Shown here in pieces: positions 10,809 to 21,639 of a DNA stretch of 64,000 bases (positions are counted from its first letter, which is position 1; every line of letters begins with the position of its first letter). This DNA comes from Pollenia angustigena (Eukaryota; Arthropoda; Insecta; Diptera; Polleniidae). The notes under the pieces are model-generated. The model had not been told where the DNA came from. It was given only the letters and a program-made list of their open reading frames with translations, and did not search any database. Position numbers and translations under genes: made by a program. Location of the stretch: assembly GCA_930367215.1 (NCBI GenBank), contig OV884060.1:11178001-11242000 (forward strand), in the 5' to 3' direction.

Positions 10809-11481
10809 GTATGTATGCATGTATGTATGTATGTATGTAACGTATGGACTCCAAAAAGGCTAGGGCCGATTTTGATGAAATTTTCAGGGAATCTTCAGAA
10901 TATTCAGGCGGGTGACACTGTAAAGTCTGATTTTTTATTTTCGGTTTGCGGGCGGAGGGGCGTGGCAAATTCCAATTTTCATATTGCACCACAAATGACT
11001 TCTAAATAATTTGGCCGATTTTTTCTTTAAAATGATCGCCATGGTCCAACATAGATGTATACGAAAAGAAAATTTTGCCCCGCCCACTTTTACGCCCACT
11101 TTTTTCGATTTACCTTTAATCAAAAAACGGCTGCATCGATTTGACTAATTTTTCTTTTAAAAGTTCGTATTAATCCATTTTACGTTTTTATCGAAAGAAA
11201 AATGTACCACGCCTACTTTTACCCCCACTTTTTCTATTAAGCTTGAAAGGCTTGAACGGCTTGACCGATTTGGACGATTTTTTCTTTAAAATCATCGCCA
11301 TGATCCAACTTAGGTTTTTACGGAAAAAAATTTTGCCCCGCCCACTTTAACGCCCACTTTTTTCGATTTGCCTAAAATCAGAAAACGGCTTCATCGATTT
11401 GACTAATTTTTCTTTCAAATGTTCGTATCTTTTTAACGGATTTTAAAAATCGAACGCAAACATTTCTCCTAATTTGGACAG
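10809..11481 (+). repeat. Helitron interior with two 259-bp tandem units
   Basis: After the TATG microsatellite, a unit containing CGATTTTTTCTTTAAAAT and CCCGCCCACTTT...CGCCCACTTTTTTCG starts at about 11016 and again at 11275. The second copy runs to about 11430. Each has ATCGATTTGACTAATTTTTC near its end. Short frames through it on either strand are by-products of the repeat. Confidence 0.7.
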
Positions 11482-11563
11482 GACACCGTCTGTCGGGTCA
11501 GCTAGTTAGAAATAAAATTCCTTTCGAATCGAAAAGTATTCGATCACGACTACCAGAATTAGC

Positions 11564-13337
11564 CCCCATAAAATTGTTATTAAGAGCTATAAATTCGAGT
11601 GAAGTAGTAGAATTTAAAAAGGTTGATTTCTGAAAAAAATTTATGAAAAAAATCTACTAAAAAACTCAAACAAATTTTTCAATATAAAATCTAAATTCGC
11701 ATTAATTCGACCCCTTTGCGCGAAATTATCGTATATGCCAATTTTCTTCTACCCATAGAGGAAAGGGAACTAACACTAAACTTGTCACGTGACTGTTCTA
11801 GTGATAGGGACCGGTTCGAGTTCTGACACTTTATATGAAGGGGACCTGTCACGTTAGCATGGCGATGTAATACGAGGGGGTTAATTGGCACCTTTTTGAC
11901 GCTTTGTAACAGGTCACAGAAACAACCAAAATGGACACATTCAATTTCAGTTTAAATAATGCCTGTCGCAGATATTGTCCCAAATGAACCATGTTATTAG
12001 GACGGATCCCCTTCATTTAAAGTAATAGAACCAGGTAGAATCGATTAGTCATTACACACACAACATCCAGTTACATGACAAGTTGTTTGTCAATTACCTT
12101 CACCAGTTAAGTGGTATGTTCTGTTTTAATCTATCACAATTTGTTCCTTTTTATTTTAAAATTGTTTTCACTTGTCAAGGGATAAGTGCCTTGAAACCAA
12201 TTGAACCAAATTTCCCGCAGGGACATTCAAAGAGACGTCAACTGACAAAATATTGCAGGTGAACTCCACTTCGTTGCTTCAAAAATTGAATGTATATTTT
12301 CATTTTGATATTGCAAGCGAAAGCAGAGAAAAGTAGAAAAATTGCTGTCATGTAAAATTTGGTTTTTGTAACATACGATAGTTTCGCGCAAATGTTTCAT
12401 ACAGAATTTTAAAATGCACAAATTTTTTTTAAGACAATGTTAATTTTGCAAAAAAATAAAAAGTCTATTAAGAAATTACAAAGCTCAAGGACTCTTTCAG
12501 ATGTGATAATTTTTGTGGTTTCCAAACCTAATCAAAATTATAAACGGAACAAGTTTTTTCTATTATGACCTACAAAAAACTACAAAACATTAATTTTCCA
12601 ATTTTTTTTTTATTTCGGCAAATTGCAACAAGAGTACTTTAAAAACTCGTTTACGCTGACAAAAATAACATTTTATATATGTGTGTGTCATGAACCTTTT
12701 TCCCCCTTTTTGTATGGAAATCGATATTCAGTAAATTGTGAATAAAATCAAAAGTTGTGCACGAATACAATGAAACAGACCTAATTTCATTCGAAATTAT
12801 GTTAAGCTAAATGTTTTTAGACCAAAACTGTGATTTTTGTCGCATTTTTATTTTTTATGAATTTTGAAAGAACAAAAAATTTTCCTTTCTTTGAAAAATT
12901 CAACGATATCTCTGAAACTACAGGGCAAAAAAGTTTCCGATTTTTTTTTTTAACTGAATATGGTCAACCATTCCCATTAATCCCTTATATGAAGTGAAAG
13001 TGCCTTAAATTTGGACATACCGGTATATCTTGAAAAACAGAGCTGATAGAGAAAAATGGAGATTCGATTTGAAACCAGCGACCTCAAATTAGTAAAAATT
13101 TGCAATGAAATCCCAGACTGCAAATGACTGTTCCGCGGAGTTATTAATGGAATTTATTTTGTTTTTATTTTGGTCATTTGGGAATCTTCCCCTTCCTCCA
13201 GTAGGACGCGGCAGGTGGTTTCGCTGAATAAAGTTTTCCTGCGCGCGTCACAAGAATAAAAAAATGCTTTTCAATGATAACTAAGGATTTTCCCTTTTAA
13301 AGAATGTTTACACCATGCACAACAATTTTCTGAAAAA
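11564..13337. other. Noncoding interval
   Basis: No gene supported. GACCCCTTTGCGC at about 11709 and GAGGGGGTTAATTGG at about 11874 hint at decayed paired ends, but the match is too weak to call. The remainder is AT-rich, with a slightly GC-richer patch at 13190-13250. Confidence 0.4.
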
Positions 13338-13462
13338 ATATGGCTTTATCTCTCATTTGCAAAAAAAAAAAATATGGCTATATCTCTCATTTAAATTTTA
13401 AATATGCATAAAAATAAAAAAAAAGGCTTTATCTCCCTATTGAATGAGAGATAAAGCCATCA
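13338..13462. repeat. Inverted repeat TGGCTTTATCTCTCATT
   Basis: TGGCTTTATCTCTCATT at about 13340 is matched by its complement AATGAGAGATAAAGCCA at about 13444. Partial direct copies (ATGGCTATATCTCTCATTT near 13374 and GGCTTTATCTCCC near 13424) lie between. A small palindromic element or a local duplication is possible. Confidence 0.65.
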
Positions 13463-13499
13463 TGGCCTTAGCTTTCATGGTATTAAAGCACCCCCGAAA

Positions 13500-14385
13500 T
13501 GTGATATGGTATATTAAAGGCAACCGTACACAACATGTTTTTATCATCTGACATGTCAAATTTCCCACTGAAAAATACATGCATGTCGTGTGTTACCATT
13601 TTAACTTTGCTTCTGTAAAAGTCAGATACAAAGTCATCCAAATAAATTTTAATTAGAGCGTGCTCTATTTTCTTCTGACAAACCATCTGACATCGAAATC
13701 TATGCCGAGAAGAAACCGGCTGCGGCGTCCACTATTGACGGAATAATTAGCCGGCTGCAGTTAATATTTTACAATACCGAGATGATCATCGCACCATTCA
13801 ATAGAATTTATGTAAACATATCTGTGGAATTTTGACAAAACATCTTAAGACAAATTTAAAAAGTTAAAAAAAATTTTGTTAATCGTACGAATTTTCATTA
13901 AAAAACCATTTTTCTATACGTTTTTAAAATTTTGTATTATAAACGTAAGTTTTCTTTAATTTTGGTTTATTTTATTATAAAATAAAAATTATTTTTTCAC
14001 TATGTTTTTTTAAAAAACTTTTTTGCTATCTTATCTCGACTTAAGATGTTTTGTCAAAATGCCACAGATATATATAAAAACCGTTTCATTATAATATCCT
14101 AAATTGGTATCTTTGAATTAAAATAAAAATATGTTAAGATGGCTAAACTATTTTACGGCGTAAATAAAAATATTCGTGGCGACATTTTTATTTTGGTTTT
14201 TGCAATAAATAACTATGCGAAAAAAACAGAGACAATGTCAGAAGCAAATTACTTGTACGTTTGTGACCGAATATTATAAACCTTCTGTAAAACAGAAATT
14301 TTGACAGACATGCATAATTGCATGTGACTTGAAAAGTTGACAAGTCAGATGTTAAAAACATGTCGTCTACATGCACCTTAAGGTT
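13500..14385. mobile_element. Foldback element with about 60-100 bp arms
   Basis: ACATGTTTTTATCATCTGAC (about 13534) pairs with the complement of GTCAGATGTTAAAAACATGT (about 14343). Similarity continues outward (GTATATTAAAGGC versus the complement of GCACCTTAAGG) and inward through GCATGTC and GCTTCTG blocks. The space between includes a second, separate palindrome. There is no transposase. Confidence 0.6.
13818..14074. mobile_element. Palindromic MITE, TCTGTGG...CCACAGA
   Basis: TCTGTGGAATTTTGACAAAA...CATCTTAAG (from about 13821) is the near-exact inverted complement of CTTAAGATG...TTTTGTCAAAATGCCACAGA (to about 14070). The arms are about 32 bp. TA dinucleotides abut both ends, consistent with a Tc1/mariner-type MITE. 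The centre is pure AT-rich filler. Confidence 0.7.
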
Positions 14386-14589
14386 CGGTCAAAACCTGCA
14401 AGTTGACCAATTGCCTGGCAAAAGAACAGCTCTATAGAGCTGCCGTCGGAAGGCTTTGGAAGATTTATCTTTTCCTTTTTATAATCGTACTTACATGGAG
14501 TTCTTTTTGGAACAGAGAAATGGTAGTGGTTTAGAGGAGCATGACAGTTTCTGTTTATCGATATTCTCTCCTCGGACATTGTAAAATTA

Positions 14590-15135
14590 TAAAAAGCGGT
14601 CATAGTGCATTAATACCAAGGATGCACCAAGCATCTGAAATGACAGTGCTCTTTAAGTTTTCAGATTTCTTGATACCGGGATACTCACCAGTGCATCCTA
14701 TTGTCATCTGGTGCTACGGGAGTCAGTAAGCCCGCTGCACTTCGGCATAGTTCTGACTATTGGCTGAGGCGTCCGTTAGTATGCTTCTCGCAATAAAAGC
14801 TTTGTGCTTCTTTCGGAAGCCTTGCTCTTCTTTAACGGGTTTATTCCCAAAACCAAGGGAAGTGGTTATTTCACATAGAAGACTGATTTTTCACCCTTGT
14901 GGGAAATTTTGGCCTGTGGAGATCCCTAGGTGCTGTTGCTTTTCAAAAGAAGATGCAGGATTAACTATAACAGTGGAGATAGCTCTGGCTCATAAACTCG
15001 CTCAAATTGCAACCGTGGTGTGAAAAAAGATCGTGACGCACAGAGAGGCTTTTGGTAAGATCATGTGTTACTGACCAAATTGTAAAGATCAACCATGATG
15101 TTAGGGCACATGGTAGGTGCTCATGTGGATCATAA
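14590..15135. repeat. GC-richer dispersed repeat, copy 1
   Basis: This block resembles 25405-26085. Shared words in the same order include CGGGAGTCAGTAA (versus CAGGAGTCAGTAA), CGTTAGTATGCTTCTCGC (versus CATTAGTATGCTTCTTGC) and ATCCCTAGGTGCTGTTGCT (versus ATCCCTAGGCGCTGTTGCT). An 87-codon frame at 14760-15023 is open here but broken in the other copy, so coding is not supported. The element type is unknown. Confidence 0.6.
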
Positions 15136-15234
15136 TCAACGTTTAGGAATCCTTAAATAATATTTTCTTTCAAGCAAAATGCATATAAGATAAAACTTTA
15201 TTTGCAAAATTCGTTTCACCACTAGTGGTAATAC

Positions 15235-15860
15235 TAAATTATTCATCTCAGATCCCATTAAGTATTTATATATTCTGGATGCTTGAATAATTCAAAGTCG
15301 ATCTAGCCATGTCCGTCTGTCTGGCTGTCTGTCCGTCTGTTGAAAACACGCTCACTTTTGAAAAACTCAAAAGAAAAGAACAAGTTGGTGTCAAATTGCT
15401 ATGCTATTGTAATAAATTTTGTTCTGTCACAGTTCTATATGACTAGAAATCACACTGTCAACTTTCATGAAGATCGGCCCATAATTAACAAAAGGCCCCA
15501 TATCAGGCCCGCTCTCGGAAAACACTTTAGTACTCGTAAAACCGAAACGAAAAATGCTATTGTAATACAATTTGGTCAGTCATAGTTTTATAAGACTAGA
15601 AAACACATTGGGAATGTTTCGTGAAGATCGCTCCATAATTTAAAATAGGACCCATATCAGGCCCGCACTCGGGAAACACTTTAGTACTCTTAAAATCGTA
15701 ATGAACGATGCTTTTGTGGTATAATTAACTAAGACTAGAAAACACATAGTCAAATTTCGTGAAGATCGCTCCATAATTTACCATAGGTTCCAACTAGAGC
15801 CGACTCCTGAAATATTGTAACTGTCGTTGGAGGCTATCAAAGGTTCGAAACAGTCGTGTT
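15235..15860 (-). repeat. ATACCC-type dispersed repeat, copy A
   Basis: It begins with ATTATTCATCTCAGATCCC and a GTCCGTCTGTCTGGCTG tract and ends with GTCGTTGGAGGCTATCAAAG. In between are about three 140-bp units, each carrying TCGTGAAGATCG, CCATAATT and AAACACTTTAGTACTC. The order matches copy B at 17478-18426. Orientation is given relative to copy H, whose hairpin end comes first. The family is common in flies to my knowledge; I assign no name. Confidence 0.7.
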
Positions 15861-17477
15861 TCTTATCCTTTTTTAAGAGCAAAATTAAATTAAACTTTAA
15901 GAACTTTAAAATCTTGTTTAAGGACTATTCCGTCCTTTTCAGAAAACAAATATGAATTCGCTAAAATTTCTTTAATGTTACATTATCTTTGTCTTATTTA
16001 AAATAACTCCCTGGAGTACCACTAAAAAAAAGTTTTAAAAAAAATTTAATATTTACAAAAACAAAAAAAAAATATTTTGATGCACCACTTTGGTGGCATG
16101 TTATTTGCCGTGATCAACAGCCACAACAACAACTTAAAAATAAAAGCTACAACATAAATTATAATATCGAAAAAATTATTTAATGAAATGTACTTGTTAT
16201 TGATGGTTTTCAAACATTTAATACCAGCACGTTTCATTTAGCATTTTTTTTTTTTTTTTTTTATTTGAAGTTGTTGCTTTATTTCTACTTTTTATGATGA
16301 TGAAAACGAAGAAAACAGAAAACGAACAAACAAATATTGGATAAATTCAAGAAAAAGGGCTTGTCTTTAATAAAAATGTGCAAAAAAATTAAGGGGAAAA
16401 TCTAAGAATTAAACTAAAACTGACATTCATAGTGACATTTCAAGTGACTATTTAGTATAAAAAAAACCAATAAATCTATTCAAATTTAGCTGCTTTGTGA
16501 TTCTGTTTCCTTTACTGATTTACAATCATAAATAAAATTATTTTTCCTCTAACAAGTTTAAGTGCTGAGTTTAAAACATAAAAGAAGACAAAACGGATAA
16601 AAAAAAATAAATGAAATAAAAGAATAAAAACAATCAAAGCATTTAGTTCAACTGAGAAACTAATCAAGTGATCAAGGAAAATATAACAATTTAAAAAATA
16701 ATAATAATAATAATGATATTCTTTAAGATAATGATGATGTTAAAGATACTTTAACATTTGAAAACCATGCAGGATTTAAATCGCATTTGAATTTTATAAT
16801 TAAAAATATATTTCTGATATTTTTCTTGAACATTTTTTTGATTCTTCTAATTTAATTGTAAATAGATATTCATTGCCGTGCAGGTATTTCTGAATGACTC
16901 TTAATACGAAGTTTTGGAAGAAAAAAAAACTAAGATTTTTTATGATTTTATTGATTTATTTTTTCTGATTTTTAAGATATTTTTGTGTATTTTTTTACTC
17001 AAATGTATTTCTTTTTTTTCTTATATAAATAAAATTTTTTTTCAAATTTTTTAAGTTTTTGGTATTTTGAAGGTGTTTTCTTGTATTTGTTTCTAGTGCA
17101 TATCAAATGTTTATTGTTTATAGTTTAATGCTGATGCTGTGAAGTTGGCCTTTAAATTTAAGCAAAAAAAAAATCGAGCTAAAACAAAAACACTTTTAAA
17201 TTTTATTATTTTTGCAATCTCAAATAAGTACACTGTACGAAAGTTTTAAGAATAACGAATTGACTACACTCTAGACTACTTGGGGACAGTAAAGTGTTTA
17301 AAGATTTGAAGATAAATAAGTAGTGTTTTCACGTTCTTTTCGCTTATGCATGAAAAATAATAAGAATCGAAGAAACGGCATTGTCTCATACATGAACAAT
17401 CATTAGGAATTTTTTTTTTTCATATTCAAAAATGAACATAAGCATTGAAATCTCTAATGTATTAAACTTGTTGTTTT
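15861..17477. other. AT-rich noncoding interval
   Basis: Contains poly-T (16243-16262), an ATA/ATAATA run (16690-16720), and A/T homopolymers. GGGGACAGTAAAGTG near 17282 recurs at 45416 (GGGACAGTAAAGTG), each just after a similar ACTACACT word, so a small dispersed element is likely. No gene was seen. Confidence 0.45.
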
Positions 17478-18426
17478 TATACCCTCCACCATTAGTTGTG
17501 AAGAGGGTATATAAAGTTTGTCATTCCGTGTGAAACTTTTTTATTATTCATCTCAGACCCCATAAAGTATATATATTCTGGGTCCTTGAGCAATTCTAAG
17601 TCGATTTAGCCATGTCCGTCTGTCTGTCCGTCTGTCCGTCTGTTGAAAACACGCTCACTTTCGAACAACTCAAAAGAAATGAACAAACTTGGTGCCAAAT
17701 TGCTTGTAGTTATCCTAAGAAGGTTGGGATTGAAATCTAGCAAAATCGGTTCAGTAGGACCAGAGCTATGAATCAAAATGTGAAACCACCACCTAAAAAA
17801 ATTGATAATTTTGTTACAAAAAATAACATAAATGCTGGAACCAGGCACGGAATGAGATAAGATTTTGCAAAAATTTGTTTTATTTGACTGGAAATAAGGC
17901 TGTTAAATTTCGTGAAGATCCGTTCATAATTTACCCTAAGCCCCATATAAACACTACTCCCGGAAAACAGTTTAGTACGCCTAAAACCGTAACAAATAAC
18001 ACTAGCGTAACAAAATTTGGTACGTCACAGTTTTTTAGGACTAGAAATACCACTGTGAAATTTCGTGACGATCGGTCCATTATTTAGCTTAGGCCCCATA
18101 TAAACCCTACTACCGGAAAGCAGTTCAGTACGCCTAAAACCGTAAATAATAATGCAATCATAAAAAATTTTGGCTCGTCACAGTTTTATAGGACTATAAA
18201 TGATACTGTGAAAATTCGTGAAGATCGGTACATAATTTACCCTAGGCCCCATAGAAACCCTACTCCCGGAAAACAGTTTAGTCGCCTAAAACCATAATTA
18301 ATAACAAATCGTCACAGTTTAAGATAATAATAACATTATACAGATATTACTCCTTAAACATTTGAACTGTCGGTGGAGGGTATCAAAGATTCGGCACAGC
18401 CGAAAATAGCACTCTAACTTGTTTTT
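17478..18426 (-). repeat. ATACCC-type dispersed repeat, copy B (most complete)
   Basis: The left end ATACCCTCCACCATTAGT is matched by GGTGGAGGGTAT near the right end as its inverted complement. A hairpin (TTCGGCACAGCCGAA) and AACTTGTTTTTAT follow outward. The interior has the GTCCGTCTGTCTGTCCGTCTG tract at 17613-17640, split GTCCGTCTG words, then three to four units of about 140 bp. Units carry ATTTCGTGAAGATC, CATAATTTACCCTA and CCCGGAAAACAGTTTAGT. There is no credible frame. Its right edge abuts the mariner at 18434. Confidence 0.75.
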
Positions 18427-18538
18427 ATATATAATGGGATGATTTTTTAAGAGCTATAGGAAAGTTTTAAAAAAAACACATAAAATTCAGAAAAATGCAT
18501 GAAATCTTTATTTGAATCGAAAGTACGGTCCATATAAT

Positions 18539-19116
18539 TTAACGTTTGAAGATTATTTCACGCAAATGTTGACCGTGACTGCGCCTCAAATGGTCCATCC
18601 GCTTAGTCCAATTTTGGCATACTCCTTCCAACATTTCGGCCGGTATCCCATTTATAAATGCTTCAATGTTGTCTTCCAATGCGTCAATTGAAGCGGGCAT
18701 GTGTGTATAGACATGAGCTTTAATATAGCCCCACAAAAAATAGTCTAAAGGCGTTAAATTGCACGATCTAGGCGGCCAATTGACCGGTCCCGCACGTGAA
18801 ATAAAATGTTCACCGAACTCGCCTCTCAATAAGTCCATTGTTAAGCGTGCTGTGTGGCATGTTGCACCGTCTTGTTGAAACCACATGTCATGCAAGTCAA
18901 GCTCTTGCATTTTGGGCAAAAAAAGGTTGGATAGCATCCTCGTTGTTGAGTTACAGGGGCCCAATTGCTGCGAACGGCGAAGAATCGATAATTGATGGTC
19001 ATCATTAACACTGGCCGATACAGCTGCGATATTTTCTTCACTTCGCACTCTACGTAAGCGTGTTGGTGGTTTAATGTCCAACAATGTAAATTTAGTGAGA
19101 AATTTTGTCGAAATTT
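18539..19116 (-). pseudogene. mariner transposase, C-terminal part, internally deleted
   Basis: From the 5' side it reads FLTKFTLLDIKPPTR, then a DNA-binding region (LSILRRSQQLG). An in-frame jump (STTRMLSNLFLPKMQ) removes the middle of the protein, including the first catalytic Asp region. WFQQDGATCHTA (second catalytic Asp) and PRSCNLTPLDYFLWGY follow. In the second copy the corresponding motif is SCDLTPLEYFLWG, so the third catalytic Asp is Asn here. The frame ends at a stop next to 18539 after EIIFKR. A DDD-type transposase with one residue lost and the core deleted cannot be active. Confidence 0.85.
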
Positions 19117-20195
19117 ATTTTTTTTTTTATTTATTTGATTAAATCTATGGATATGAATCCTTACAGACTACTATATCTTACAAAGTTTTATATAAAGGTA
19201 TTATTAACGAAAAAATTTTGTTAAGACATATTAAGTATTTAAAAACAAGATAATATTGCGTTTAATTACATTTATATTAATTGAAAAATCGATTAAGCTA
19301 TACAATTCATTGAAATGTTTGCATATTCTCCTCAAAGGATCAGCATCAGCATAATTTGTTTGAACAACAGGAAGGTGCAGAGGTATTAGGTGTCGGATAA
19401 AACGTCGTGGAATATTAAAATTTATGTTACAAAGAAGGAAGTCGGAGAGGACATCGCCATTAATCAAATTAATTAGAAATGCCACATTTAGCATAGTCCT
19501 TCGACTTTTTAAAGTAGGTAGTTTAATTATTGATAGCCTCGCAGTATACGAAGGAAGATTCCCAGCATAACGACCAAATGAGCTCCTCAGGCAGAATAAG
19601 ATAAACTGCTTTTGAACAGATTCAATTCGGTCTATGTGCATGTTACCTTCAGGATCCCAGACAATAGACCCTTACTCCAAAATTGGCCTTACAAGGGATG
19701 TGTATAGTTGTTTCGTTACATTAGGATCTGTAAACTCTTTAGACCATCGTTTTATATAAGCAAGCACACCACGAGCTTTACTAATCGTCATTGTAATATG
19801 TTTGCAGAAATCTAGCTTAGGATCAAGTAGAATACCAAGATCCAGAAATTCTCCAACTAACTCTAGTTGATACCCGTCCAGGAAATAGTGTAGCATTGAT
19901 GTGCAATTTCTAGAAAATCGCATGTGCTTGCTTTTTGTTAAATTAAGCTCCATTTGGTTATATTTACACCATGCGTAAAAACTATTTAAATCCTGCTGCA
20001 ATTACGCCCCATCTGAAGATAATTTGTAGCTGAGAAACATCTTAACATCATCAGCGTACATTAAAACATTACAATGCTTCATTACAAGCGGCAAGTCGTT
20101 TATGAAAATCGAAAACAGCAAAGGACCTAGGTGACTTCCTTGGGGGACACCGGAGCTAACAGAAATTTCTTTGGATGTGGTATAGTTGGTTCGGT
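19117..20195 (-). pseudogene. CR1/Jockey-like reverse transcriptase fragment nested in mariner copy 1
   Basis: A single minus-strand frame with two in-frame TAA stops (about 20002-20004 and 19672-19674) encodes part of a reverse transcriptase. SSGVPQGSHLGPLLFSIFIN and LMYADDVKMFL (YADD) come first, then LNLTKSKHMRFSR and LDLGILLDPKLDF. The thumb and tail run to about 19231. An A-rich tail (complement of the T-run at 19118-19135) ends it. The element is truncated at its 5' end in the palm domain. It is older than the 8.9-10.5 kb insertion, judging by its stops. Confidence 0.85.
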
Positions 20196-20340
20196 TAAAC
20201 TGACCATAAAATGGAAGAAGCGCGGGATGAACTTTCTTAACAGAGCACGCATTTTGATAATTAAATTCAATAATTTGCAAGCGTTGTTCGTTTGTAAGAC
20301 GATTCATGGTAAAATTATAGACCAACTGAAGATGTTTAAC
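20196..20340 (-). pseudogene. mariner transposase N-terminus
   Basis: Begins MNRLTNEQRLQIIEFNYQN (helix-turn-helix start) and continues to HPALLPFYGQFNR. After that the frame runs straight into reverse transcriptase sequence. The same N-terminus occurs in copy 2 (MNRLTNEQPLQIIEFYYQN). The apparent 129-residue open frame over 20002-20391 is a chance fusion of two transposons. Confidence 0.8.
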
Positions 20341-20418
20341 AGTGAAAGAAAACACGAAACGTGCGTCAGCTGTATAAACCAGTGTTGCCAAAAAGATAAT
20401 AGCTAAAAAATCACCCGA

Positions 20419-20744
20419 TATTTTACAATTTTTAGTTCTATCCTGTTAAAAATAGCACCCTTTTTTAATGACGTCTGGTGTAGATATTTCAAAGTTTAAT
20501 TTAACGCTTTAAAACACTTGAACTAACCTTAACGTAAAAAGTTAAGTCTGACTTAAATAATTCCCACATGTAAATTTTTTAAAAATAAATAATTTCAGCC
20601 CTTTACTCTAAACAAAAACTACTCTAATATTTGTAATAAAAATACTTTAATTTTAACTTTGGTATTCAACCATTTCAATTTTCTCCGCTTGACAAACAAA
20701 GCGTTTACCCAAATGTGCGAGCTGCACTTTTTTAGTAGCTAGAG
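20419..20744. other. AT-rich noncoding interval
   Basis: No feature supported. Confidence 0.4.
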
Positions 20745-21430
20745 TTAGATTGATCCCGCTCCGTATTTGAAGTAAACAGCGTCTATTGGCGAGCAACAAT
20801 GCCTAGGAAAATCCACCAGCAGTCGTACTTCCCCTTCAAATATGGAGAATCTGCCTTAAAAAAGGACTTTATAAGATACAGCTTTAGTTTTAACTGTATA
20901 AATATACAGAATTATACCCTCGCCCATTCTTTTAAAAACTGGTGTCAACTAACCTCCCTCTGCGTGTTTGAGGGAAACAGCCTAGAAATATCCAGAAGCA
21001 GCTGAACACCCAGAAATAAGTGAAAAAATCAGCGTTTAAAGCCGAATATTTAAGATTTCCTTTCCTACGGCTTTGAGCTTAAACCACAACCACTACACAG
21101 TCCCTATAGAGGCCTTAACAAATAGCTAGGCTGGAATCGAAGTGCGGGGATGTCCTCACTCCCATGCTTAAAGCTATCAATCGGCAGAATTATACAATCA
21201 CCCCTTTTATAGGAGCTGGATTAATTTAAAATTTCGCTATGGGTTTAAAGCAAACTGCAGCTCAAGGGATGATCCGTCAGTAATAAAAATCAGTTTACAA
21301 AGCTGACTTTTGACTATTTCCGTTTCTACGATTTTGACCTAAAACCACAACCACCAAGTGATTTCCGAAGAGGCCTTAACAAATAGCCAGATTGGAATCA
21401 AAGTGCCAGGAGCTCCTGGCTCCCATGGTA
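20745..21430. repeat. Diverged direct repeats of about 140-250 bp
   Basis: The block at 21031-21160 (AAACCACAACCACTAC, GAGGCCTTAACAAATAGC and CTCCCATG in order) recurs at about 21290-21425 with the same order of words, offset about 257 bp. Upstream, TCCCGCTCCGTATTTGAAG at about 20754 resembles TCCCTCTGCGTGTTTGAGG at about 20955. This suggests an older tandem structure. No gene is supported. Confidence 0.6.
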
Positions 21431-21639
21431 CCAAATAAAAAAAATACCCCCGCGAGGAATCGTTAAAATATTTAGCAAAATATGTAAAAAGACATGCGAG
21501 GTATATAAGACTTGCACACCCTAAACACTTTCTACAGTCACATCTGTTTTCCAAACAAAATGGTCATAATGAAAATCTTATTCTTATTTTTTTATAAACA
21601 TCTAAAAAAGCTTTTCTTTTAAAATCAAGTGGTCCTGCT

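Larger units (their letters stand above)
8087..11505 (+). mobile_element. Non-autonomous Helitron
   Basis: The element starts TCTATATATATAAAATAGG at 8087 after an A and ends GCTAG at 11505 before a T. This is the A^T insertion habit with TC start and CTRR end of Helitrons. Just before the end lies a hairpin: stem 11482-11488 (GACACCG with one bulged A), loop TCTGT, stem CGGGTC at 11494-11499. A TATG microsatellite follows the 5' end and resumes at 10801, because a hAT-like element is inserted in it. No Rep or helicase frame is present. Net length without the insertion is about 0.74 kb. Confidence 0.8.
7979..11563. mobile_element. Palindromic MITE split by a Helitron
   Basis: The left segment beginning GCTAATTTTGGCAGTC (7979-8037) is the inverted complement of the right segment ending GACTACCAGAATTAGC (11506-11563), about 80-85% over 58 bp. 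Both arms include GAATACTTTT and ATTCGAAAG. Removing the Helitron between 8086 and 11506 leaves a foldback element of about 165 bp. No target duplication was fixed; flanks read AGGA before the left arm and CCCC after the right one. This is the outermost and so oldest layer of the nest. Confidence 0.75.
18434..20418 (-). mobile_element. mariner-family element, copy 1, interrupted
   Basis: Ends ATGGGATGATTTTTTAAGAG and (complement of the right end) TCGGGTGATTTTTTAGC are inverted repeats, each next to a TA duplication (18432-18433 and 20419-20420). The transposase is on the minus strand in two pieces, at about 20195-20325 (N-terminus) and 18539-19116 (rest). A reverse transcriptase fragment of about 1.1 kb lies between them. 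The same element family is at 36920-37836. Confidence 0.85.

Noticed and set aside
14760..15023. 87-codon frame (MAEASVSMLLAIKALCF start)
   Set aside because: It lies in a dispersed repeat whose other copy at 25405-26085 has stops in the corresponding frame; no family motif is seen.
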